DNA from: Halanaerobiales bacterium
Lineage (GTDB): Bacteria > Bacillota > Halanaerobiia > Halanaerobiales > DATFIM01
NCBI GenBank assembly: GCA_035270125.1
Contig: DATFIM010000022.1
Location: forward strand, 1 to 40,821
Length of the DNA: 40,821 bases
Direction: 5' to 3'
Part shown: positions 1-6,318 of the stretch, one piece after another
How positions within the stretch are numbered: position 1 is the stretch's first letter
How the letters are laid out: each line of letters begins with the position of its first letter
The notes under the pieces: model-generated
Seen by the model: the letters and a program-made list of their open reading frames with translations, nothing else
Database searches by the model: none
Told to the model about the DNA's origin: nothing
Position numbers and translations under genes: made by a program

Positions 1-26
1 ACGCTCTACCACTGAGCTATTCCCGC
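1..26 (-). tRNA. partial tRNA, probably tRNA-Gly (5' part only)
   Basis: Read on the minus strand this begins GCGGGAATAGCTCAGTGGTA, the acceptor strand and D-arm of a tRNA. It is cut by the window edge before the anticodon. The GCGGGAA acceptor strand and this D-arm are typical of bacterial tRNA-Gly(GCC), but the isotype is inferred because the anticodon is not visible. It is the last visible member of the Val-Asp-Phe cluster. Confidence 0.75.
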
Positions 27-32
27 AAAAAA

Positions 33-108
33 TGGTGGTGAGAGGCGGAATCGAACCGCCGACACGAGGATTTTCAGTCCACTGCTCTACCGACTGAGCT
101 ATCTCACC
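33..108 (-). tRNA. tRNA-Phe (anticodon GAA)
   Basis: The complete cloverleaf reads on the minus strand from GGTGAGA (5' acceptor strand) to TCTCACC, discriminator A and an encoded CCA. The anticodon loop CTGAAAA gives GAA at 73-75. It is third in the tRNA cluster, 6 bases after tRNA-Asp. Confidence 0.97.
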
Positions 109-114
109 TAAAAA

Positions 115-191
115 TGGCGGAGGCGACGGGATTTGAACCCGCGGTCTCCGGCGTGACAGGCCGGCGCGTTGAACCACTTCGCTACGCCTCC
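115..191 (-). tRNA. tRNA-Asp (anticodon GTC)
   Basis: On the minus strand GGAGGCG pairs with CGCCTCC, followed by discriminator G and an encoded CCA. The anticodon loop CTGTCAC gives GTC, within the familiar GGCCTGTCACGCC anticodon arm. It is second in the cluster, 16 bases after tRNA-Val. Confidence 0.97.
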
Positions 192-207
192 ATTTTTAAT
201 TTTTACA

Positions 208-283
208 TGGTGGGCGAAACAGGGCTCGAACCTGTGACCCCCTGCTTGTAAGGCAGGTGCTCTCCCAGCTGAGCTATTCGCCC
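208..283 (-). tRNA. tRNA-Val (anticodon TAC)
   Basis: On the minus strand GGGCGAA pairs with TTCGCCC, followed by A and an encoded CCA. The anticodon loop CTTACAA gives TAC. It is the first gene of the minus-strand tRNA cluster and begins about 15 bases after the predicted transcription start. Confidence 0.97.
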
Positions 284-304
284 ATCACTACTTCAGCATA
301 AAAC

Positions 305-333
305 AGTATATACAAAACTTAGCTTTAAGTCAA
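305..333 (-). promoter_or_regulatory. promoter of the tRNA-Val/Asp/Phe/Gly cluster
   Basis: On the minus strand there is a -35 TTGACT (328-333), a 17-bp spacer and a -10 TATACT (305-310). It lies 22 bases upstream of tRNA-Val. Both boxes are near the sigma-A consensus. The rest of the gap to the LCP gene (334-430) is AT-rich with AGTAT-like repeats and no clear terminator. Confidence 0.85.
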
Positions 334-430
334 AATTATCAAAGTCTTTTAAAAGATATTATATTTAATTATATACTACATACTACTAAATACTATAAAA
401 TACTTGACAATTTAAAATTAAGTTAATTAA

Positions 431-1189
431 TTACTTTTTTGCTGTTATTTCATATTTTATTTTAATTTTTTCATTTTTTTGTAATAATTTTACTAAATCA
501 CTAACCAGTCTCTGATCCATATTTGTATCTACCATTTTATAACTTTCAACAATAGTAGAATATAGTTGTGGAATATCAGTTAAATAATCTTTATTTAATG
601 TTTTATTTTTAACTGCTTTAATTAATTTTTCCTGTCTTTTTAACCTATCAGTTTTAACCTGTTCATAGTTATACCATCGTATGTAACTTAATGCTTCTTT
701 TCCGGAAAGTACATTTTCTCCCTTTTTTAAATCTAAATTCAAATCAGGAATTTCCATTTTTTTATCTAAATTTATTGGTACTCCTCCAATTTCATCTATA
801 AATTTGATAAATCCATCATAACTTATAACAAAATAATAATCTTCTTTTATATCTAAAAAATCATTTGTTTTTTTTCTTAATTCAGCAGTTTCATATTTTT
901 TTAATTTATTATCATCTACCTCTATTTCAGGTGAAATTGAGTTTAATTCAATAATATTGTCTTCATTTTTATATTGAGCCATAATTATAGCATCAGTTTC
1001 TATACTATCTTTTTGAACACTTTTTCTATCATCTAGACCTAAAATCAAAATATTTATATCTCTTTTAATCTCAAAATCATCAATTGCTAATCCTGGGATA
1101 AGCTGCGGAAAAAAATTATATAAATAAATTCCTGAAAATAATAAAATAAATATTGCAATTAAAATAACCCATTTAGTCTTTTTATTCAT
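431..1189 (-). CDS. LytR-CpsA-Psr (LCP) family protein, divergent
   Basis: This 252-aa protein has one N-terminal membrane helix (about residues 7-25) followed by an extracytoplasmic LCP domain. LCP enzymes transfer undecaprenyl-linked glycopolymers to the cell wall. The fold markers are NILILGLDDR (about 46-55), IGGVPINLDKKM, the LSGKEALSYIRW stretch and DRLKRQEKLI. Several arginines that normally hold the pyrophosphate are absent: the usual RTD is ETD (SIETDAIIM), the SIPRD motif reads SISPE, and the usual R-x-R after the Ala-Leu is RWYN. It is therefore a shortened, degenerate LCP, perhaps inactive or with another substrate. The start is ATG with AAGGGAG upstream. It is a single gene upstream of the tRNA cluster on the same strand. 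Confidence 0.8.
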   Translation of the reverse strand: MNKKTKWVILIAIFILLFSGIYLYNFFPQLIPGLAIDDFEIKRDINILILGLDDRKSVQKDSIETDAIIMAQYKNEDNIIELNSISPEIEVDDNKLKKYETAELRKKTNDFLDIKEDYYFVISYDGFIKFIDEIGGVPINLDKKMEIPDLNLDLKKGENVLSGKEALSYIRWYNYEQVKTDRLKRQEKLIKAVKNKTLNKDYLTDIPQLYSTIVESYKMVDTNMDQRLVSDLVKLLQKNEKIKIKYEITAKK

Positions 1190-1330
1190 GAATTTAAAAC
1201 TCCCTTCAATTTTTCATATGATAATTTATATTTATTTTAGTTACTGTTATTATATTTTCAATAAATATAGATCTATTCCTCCTTTTGATTTTAGATTATA
1301 TTTTTTTGAATCATTTTTAAGCTTTTTTCC

Positions 1331-1358
1331 TTGACAGAATATATAATTATGCTATAAT
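1331..1358 (+). promoter_or_regulatory. promoter of tRNA-Leu
   Basis: A perfect -35 TTGACA (1331-1336), a 16-bp spacer and a perfect -10 TATAAT (1353-1358) lie just upstream of the tRNA-Leu gene. The 5' end of the tRNA is 14 bases downstream of the -10 box. Confidence 0.92.
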
Positions 1359-1371
1359 ATATAAGTGCAAT

Positions 1372-1459
1372 GCCGAGGTGGCGGAATTGGCAGACGCGCA
1401 GCGTTGAGGGCGCTGTGGGTATTTTGCCTGTGCGGGTTCGAATCCCACCCTCGGCACCA
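1372..1459 (+). tRNA. tRNA-Leu (anticodon GAG)
   Basis: GCCGAGG pairs with CCTCGGC, followed by discriminator A and an encoded CCA. The anticodon stem-loop CAGCG-TTGAGGG-CGCTG gives anticodon GAG. A long variable arm, typical of class II tRNA-Leu, follows. It is a single-gene transcription unit with its own promoter and terminator. No integrase or attachment-site duplication was seen next to it. Confidence 0.97.
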
Positions 1460-1482
1460 TTTTAATTTAATACGATAATTTA

Positions 1483-1526
1483 CCCCCAAGTTTACCCTGA
1501 TAATGCAGGTTTCTTGGGGGTTTTTT
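1483..1526 (+). terminator. rho-independent terminator of tRNA-Leu
   Basis: The stem CCCCCAAG (1483-1490) and CTTGGGGG (1513-1520) closes a 22-base loop and is followed by six T. It lies 23 bases after the tRNA. Confidence 0.88.
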
Positions 1527-1665
1527 ATTTTCAGTTCTTCAAAGGGAAAGAGACACTCTTGTCGAATATTATTAATAAGGCTTTTCCTTCTTTCGAGTTT
1601 TATAGATAATACGATTTAATTCGAAAAGAAATGTCGAAATTTAAATAAACTAAGGAGGTTTTTTA

Positions 1666-2523
1666 ATGCCTTATTTAGCTGCTGAAGATCGTTATCAAAA
1701 AATGGAATATCACTATACTGGAAATAGTGGACTCAAATTACCTGCAATTTCTTTAGGGTTATGGCATAACTTTGGCGGAGTTGACAGTTTAGAAAACGCC
1801 CGCAAAATGCTACGACAGGCTTTTGATTTAGGAATTACCCACTTTGATCTGGCCAATAACTACGGCCCCCCTGCTGGTTCTGCAGAAGAAACAATGGGGA
1901 TTTTAATGTAAAAAGACTTTAAACCTTACCGCGATGAACTCCTCATTTCTTCGAAAGCTGGTTATGGAATGTGGCCGGGACCTTATGGAAACTGGGGTTC
2001 CCGCAAATACTTAATTTCAAGTATAGATCAAAGTTTAAAAAGGATGGGACTTGATTATGTAGATATCTTTTATCACCACCGACCAGATCCAGATACTCCA
2101 CTTGAAGAAACAATTGGGGCTTTAAAACAGATTCAGGATCAGGGAAAGGCTCTTTATGTAGGTATTTCCAATTATAATGCCCGCCAGACTGAAAAAGCTG
2201 TAGAAGTTGCTGAAAAAATGGGAGTTAAACTACTCTTAAATCAGTTTAACTATTCTATCTTTGACCGCTGGTCAGAAGAAGAAAGTCTTTTAAGAACACT
2301 TACAGAATCTGAAATGGGTTCAATTATCTTTTCACCTCTTTCTCAAGGCTTATTAACTGATAAATATCTGGGAGGAATTCCAGAAGATTCTCGCGCTGCT
2401 AAAGAAAGCGGTTTTCTTAAAAAAGAAAACATCACTGCAGAAAAACTAGAAAAAGTTAGAAAGCTAAATGATATTGCAGCTGAATAAATGGGTATTACCA
2501 ACCGGGCACTTGAGAATATATGA
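1666..2523 (+). pseudogene. aldo/keto reductase (YghZ/Gpr-like), broken by an in-frame stop and a truncated 3' end
   Basis: One reading frame encodes an aldo/keto reductase of the YghZ (L-glyceraldehyde-3-phosphate reductase-like) type. It runs from the ATG at 1666, behind a strong SD (AAGGAGG), to a TAA at 1909-1911, and resumes in the same frame without a base shift (KDFKPYRDEL, then SSKAGYGMWPGPYG). A second TAA at 2485-2487 is followed by a short tail ITNRALENI ending at TGA 2521-2523. The tetrad Asp (FDLANNYG), Tyr, Lys (SSKAGY) and His (YHHRPDP) is present, but the last 60-70 residues, which hold the usual NADPH-binding end, are missing. The family is about 330-350 aa; this remnant is about 285 codons. 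It is a recent pseudogene: the sequence between the stops is still well conserved. Its GC content looks higher than that of the window in general. Confidence 0.85.
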
Positions 2524-2530
2524 AAATAAC

Positions 2531-2574
2531 AAAAAAAGCTAAAACCCCCTGATCTAGGGACTTTAGCTTTTTTT
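2531..2574. terminator. bidirectional terminator between the aldo/keto reductase remnant and the GH16 gene
   Basis: A 13-bp stem AAAAAAAGCTAAA (2531-2543) pairs with TTTAGCTTTTTTT (2562-2574), with an inner CCCT/AGGG pairing. Poly-A on one side and poly-T on the other let it serve both converging units, ending the long glucan operon on the minus strand. Confidence 0.85.
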
Positions 2575-2590
2575 GATTGTTCAGCTTATT

Positions 2591-4438
2591 TTACTTCTTT
2601 TCTAAAACTACATTATCAATATAAATTGTAGTTACTGCACCATTATCAGTGTTTCCCAAAGAGAATACCAGTTTGGGTATATCAGCTTTACTTAGATTAA
2701 CATCAAAATTGAAGTTTTTCATTTCAGTACCTAATTCTGCATTAGTCTCACCATAAACAGTCCAGGATCCTCCATCTTCCTGAATCATAGCAATAATGTC
2801 ACGCGCTTTATCAGCTCTGGCATCAAATGATAGAGTGTATTCTCCAGCCTCTAAATCAAGATACTGTGCAAACTGAACTGCCCAGGTCTGGTTGCCGAGA
2901 CTTGTTACATCAATTTTAAATACGCCGTCTTCAACACCATAGTCTCCAACAGCTCCACCTTCACCTGCCCAGACATACCAGTTATCAGGAGCGTCTCCCA
3001 TTTCATTTACAATTTCACTGTCAAAGTTACTATTTACAACTGCATTTTTAGTATAGCCTGGTTCTTCAGATTCTCCACCTCTTTGAGTTTCATTATCTGC
3101 TGTTCTTTCTACTACATGATAGGGCTCTTCCTGATCATCAATATACCAACTGATCTGATCAGGAGTCCACTCTAGAGTAAAGGTATGGTAGCTTTCAACA
3201 AAATTACCTTCTTCTAACTCAAAATCTTCAGTGATTCCTCCACCACCATAGTGGTTAGGTCCGTGAACTGTTCCGTGAACTTCTTTTACATTCCCGGCAA
3301 TGAATTCCATAATATCAATTTCGCCACAGGCAGGCCATGGATTTTCAGCTATATCAGATCCTAACATCCAGAATGCAGGCCATAGTCCCTGTCCTTCAGG
3401 CAGTTTAGCTCTGATTTCTACCTTACCATATTTCATATTAACTTTATTTTGAGTTATCATCCTGGTAGAAGTATAATCATAACTTCCATATTGATCACTG
3501 CGATTTTCTTTTCTAGCCGTAATAACTAAGTTGCTGTCTTCAACGCGGGCATTTTCGCCTTCAGTATAATACTGTAGCTCATTATTACCCCAGCCAGGAA
3601 TTCCCTGCTTGTGACCATTTCCTACTTCATAAGTCCAGTAATCTTCATTAACTTCTTCTCCTTCAAAATCATCCTGCCAGTCTAAGTTGCCGTCCTGGTC
3701 ATAAACTTTAATGTAGTCAACTAACATTTCTCTAGGAAAATCAGTTTCAACCTGACCACCTAAATTACCACCCACAGCTACATTAAATATAAAGAAGAAG
3801 TCATTATTGTAAACCCATTCTTTTTTAGGATCTTCTGGAATTTCATCTGCAGCAGCTTCACCAATCTTTGTTATACTGACATTATCAATCCAAATTGTAC
3901 CTGTATTTTTACCTAGTTGAAATTCAACTCTTGCTTTGGGATCAGTATCTTTCCCCATTACAAATTCAAATTCATAACTTTTTAAGTTTCTGTCTAGTTC
4001 AGCTACAAAACCTCCAGTTTCACCATTACCATTAACATAGGAGTTCCAGGATCTATCAGCAGTTCCCCCAATTTTTAATTCTATTTCTCTCGGTTTAGAA
4101 GCTTTAGCATCAAATTGAACTTTATACTTATAGCCCTTTTCGATCTCAACTGGAGCCTGCATCAGCTGAATTGAATAAGTATTACTTCCACCTTCAAAAA
4201 TAGAGGCTTTAAAAGCACCATCATCCATTTCAGCTGAAGCTTCACCAGCATTTTCTAAAAAGAGCCAGCTGTCTTTAGTATCAAAGTTTCCATCACCATT
4301 ATCTGTAACTTCATTTACCCCGTAAAACCCTTCTTCAAAATCAGCATTATCCAGAATATTTTCCGCCTGAACAGAAATACTAAAAAAAACTAAAACCATC
4401 ACTAAAATCACTGAAATTTTACTTTTAAACTTTAGCAT
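2591..4438 (-). CDS. secreted GH16 beta-glucanase (laminarinase type) with circularly permuted catalytic domain and two CBM4_9 modules
   Basis: This 615-aa secreted endo-beta-glucanase is predicted to cut beta-1,3-glucan outside the cell. A signal peptide covers residues 1-25 (ending VQA). A CBM4_9-like jelly roll (about 27-192) ends in TIWIDNVSI, and a second one (466-615) ends in TIYIDNVVL. Between them lies a GH16 fold in swapped order. Residues 207-247 (EWVYNNDFFF, VAVGGN, FPREMLVDYIKVYD) are what normally ends a GH16 domain. Residues 253-445 start with the normal N-terminus (DWQDDFEG, GWGNNELQYY) and contain the catalytic EIDIME (nucleophile E373, acid/base E378). The domain is complete but circularly permuted. 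It is the last gene of the operon, 24 bases after GH30, and both have higher GC than the genes upstream. The GH16 family is certain; the exact substrate is inferred from the neighbours. Confidence 0.93.
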   Translation of the reverse strand: MLKFKSKISVILVMVLVFFSISVQAENILDNADFEEGFYGVNEVTDNGDGNFDTKDSWLFLENAGEASAEMDDGAFKASIFEGGSNTYSIQLMQAPVEIEKGYKYKVQFDAKASKPREIELKIGGTADRSWNSYVNGNGETGGFVAELDRNLKSYEFEFVMGKDTDPKARVEFQLGKNTGTIWIDNVSITKIGEAAADEIPEDPKKEWVYNNDFFFIFNVAVGGNLGGQVETDFPREMLVDYIKVYDQDGNLDWQDDFEGEEVNEDYWTYEVGNGHKQGIPGWGNNELQYYTEGENARVEDSNLVITARKENRSDQYGSYDYTSTRMITQNKVNMKYGKVEIRAKLPEGQGLWPAFWMLGSDIAENPWPACGEIDIMEFIAGNVKEVHGTVHGPNHYGGGGITEDFELEEGNFVESYHTFTLEWTPDQISWYIDDQEEPYHVVERTADNETQRGGESEEPGYTKNAVVNSNFDSEIVNEMGDAPDNWYVWAGEGGAVGDYGVEDGVFKIDVTSLGNQTWAVQFAQYLDLEAGEYTLSFDARADKARDIIAMIQEDGGSWTVYGETNAELGTEMKNFNFDVNLSKADIPKLVFSLGNTDNGAVTTIYIDNVVLEKK

Positions 4439-4462
4439 CCTATCACCCTTTTTAAATATTTT

Positions 4463-5824
4463 TTAATAAACGAGGGTCTGAATTGCATGAGCAGGTATTT
4501 GAACCTTTACCTGTTTTTTCTTTTCTTTTAGAATAAATTCCTGAGCCTCATCTTTTTCATTCATCACTACAACTGCAGTAGACTGATCTGGATTTTCGAA
4601 AGCTGTAAATAGGAGCTGATTAGTATCGTTTTCAAGACCAATTTTTACTGCTCCTGGTTTAATGTATTTGCTGAAATGACCCAGATAATAGTAGGGACTA
4701 TTATAATGAACTTTATTTTTTTCAGTATCTACAATGATCGGGGCATCACAGTAATTTTGAACATGATTTGGTCCACCTTCTTTGTTTAAAACAAGATTCC
4801 AGTCTACCCAGCCGGTTGTGTAGTGATTTAAATCCGCTATAAGATGACGACCGTATTTTTCTCCGGTCCACCACTCATCAATAAAGTTATCTGCATTAAA
4901 TAAGGGATTACAACCTTCAGTAAAGACTAATTCTTTATCATAGGTCTCATAGGTATAGCTTAAAACTTCATCATCAACTATATCCTTGCTATCATCTTCA
5001 CCATACCAGTGAAAACCTACACCCCAGACCCACTGAGCTGCTTCTGGATCAGCTAAAATGGTATCGACTCTGGATTTCATAATATCTTTGTTGTGGTCCC
5101 AGACAATAATCTTAACTTCTTCCAAACCTGCTTCTTTTAGAGTTGGACCTAAGACCTTAACAAAGTCTCTTTCTTCTTCATCTTCATAAATACAGTTGTC
5201 CCAGGGGGTCTCAGCCATTGGCTCATTCTGAATAGTCACTCCCCAGATATCTATATCTCTTTTTTGATATTCTTTAATGTATTTAACAAAATAGTCAGTC
5301 CAGGTCTGCCAGTATTCTTTTTTTAATTTACCACCTTTGTTCATCCTGCCATTGGTCTTCATCCAAGCAGGTGGACTCCAGGGAGAGGAAAAGAGTTTAA
5401 ATTCTGCTCCTTCAACTTTCATTGCATCTTTGATAAAGGGAATTAAATACTCTTCATCACGGGAAATATCAAAATCTTCAAGTTCAGTATCTTTCTCTGT
5501 TTCTGTATAAGCGTAATTCCCCAGAGAAAAGTCACAGCTATTGATATGTGTACGACATAAGCTGTAAGCTATACCTTTTTCAGGATGAAAATATGCTTCT
5601 AAGACTTCATCTCTCAACTCAACCGGTACCTGGTCTAAAGTGTAGGCCCCTGATTCAGTAAAAGCCCCACCAAAACCGGTGATCTCCTGAGCCTTTTGTT
5701 CGCGCTTGATTTCAATTACTGCTGAATCAGCAGCCGCTCCTGTTTTGAATTCTAATCTGTCTTTTTCTGTTAATCTGTCATCTGTATTTTTGGCTGTCTG
5801 AATTAATTTAATCTCTTTTGTCAT
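4463..5824 (-). CDS. GH30 family glycoside hydrolase (beta-1,6-glucanase / beta-glucosidase-like), cytoplasmic
   Basis: This 453-aa retaining (beta/alpha)8 glycosidase carries a short beta domain. The diagnostic stretches are ITGFGGAFTESGA (about 48-60), SSPWSPPAWMK (146-156), TIQNEP with acid/base E201, and VFTEG with nucleophile E303. The C-terminus is the usual small beta-sheet. No signal peptide is present, so it acts inside the cell on imported oligosaccharides. In a laminarin locus the likely job is removal of beta-1,6 branches or gentio-type linkages, since GH30 subfamilies include endo-beta-1,6-glucanases and beta-glucosidases; the subfamily cannot be fixed by eye. It lies between the cupin and the GH16 gene in the operon and shares their strand and short spacing. 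Codon use is GC-richer than in the upstream genes. Confidence 0.9.
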   Translation of the reverse strand: MTKEIKLIQTAKNTDDRLTEKDRLEFKTGAAADSAVIEIKREQKAQEITGFGGAFTESGAYTLDQVPVELRDEVLEAYFHPEKGIAYSLCRTHINSCDFSLGNYAYTETEKDTELEDFDISRDEEYLIPFIKDAMKVEGAEFKLFSSPWSPPAWMKTNGRMNKGGKLKKEYWQTWTDYFVKYIKEYQKRDIDIWGVTIQNEPMAETPWDNCIYEDEEERDFVKVLGPTLKEAGLEEVKIIVWDHNKDIMKSRVDTILADPEAAQWVWGVGFHWYGEDDSKDIVDDEVLSYTYETYDKELVFTEGCNPLFNADNFIDEWWTGEKYGRHLIADLNHYTTGWVDWNLVLNKEGGPNHVQNYCDAPIIVDTEKNKVHYNSPYYYLGHFSKYIKPGAVKIGLENDTNQLLFTAFENPDQSTAVVVMNEKDEAQEFILKEKKKQVKVQIPAHAIQTLVY

Positions 5825-5867
5825 TAAATGACCATTCCTTTATAATAAATATTTATTTTTTAACTTA

Positions 5868-6287
5868 TTAATTAAAGTTTGAACTTAACATCATAAGTTT
5901 ATTCCTTTGTTTTTCATTTAATTTTTGCTCTGGAGAATTATTAAGGCAGGTATTTTTATTCTCCACAATTAATACCATTGCATTTCTACTTAAAGTATGG
6001 GTATGCCATACAGATTTTTTGATATTATACATTTTATATGGTTTCATTTTTTGAGCATAAATTTTATCTATTTTCTGATCGCCCTCAGCCAAAAATAACA
6101 GACATTCTCCCTTAAGTAAAACAAAGACTTCATCAGTTTGATTATGCTTTTGCATTTTATCAATATTTTTAGGTAATAGTTCATCACAATAATTTAAAAC
6201 TGCAACTCTCCATTCCCCATAATCTATAATTGGCTTATATCCTGATTCATTATATTCTTCAATATCGATCAAATCAGATTTCATCAT
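5868..6287 (-). CDS. cupin-fold protein of unknown function in the glucan operon
   Basis: This is a small single-domain cupin of about 139 aa. Cupin motif 1 is visible as KHNQTDEVFVLLKGE and motif 2 as VWHTHTLS followed by a VLIVEN strand. The His and Glu positions could bind a metal. Similar small cupins occur in Firmicute sugar operons, and a role as a sugar-isomer binding protein or mutarotase-like helper is only a guess. I chose the ATG at 6287 because SD AAGGA lies 6 bases upstream of it; the ATG at 6293 abuts the SD. It lies between the GH94 and GH30 genes and is AT-rich like GH94, unlike GH30. Confidence 0.75.
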   Translation of the reverse strand: MMKSDLIDIEEYNESGYKPIIDYGEWRVAVLNYCDELLPKNIDKMQKHNQTDEVFVLLKGECLLFLAEGDQKIDKIYAQKMKPYKMYNIKKSVWHTHTLSRNAMVLIVENKNTCLNNSPEQKLNEKQRNKLMMLSSNFN

Positions 6288-6318
6288 TTTCATTCCTTAT
6301 AAAAATATATTTTTAAAT

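Noticed and set aside
1372-1526. A possible phage or island attachment site at tRNA-Leu
   Set aside because: There is no integrase, and no direct repeat of the tRNA 3' end was found downstream in the window. The repeat after the tRNA is the terminator stem.
1909-1911. The aldo/keto reductase TAA read as a recoded codon or programmed read-through
   Set aside because: There is no recoding element, and a second stop plus a missing C-terminus point to plain gene decay.
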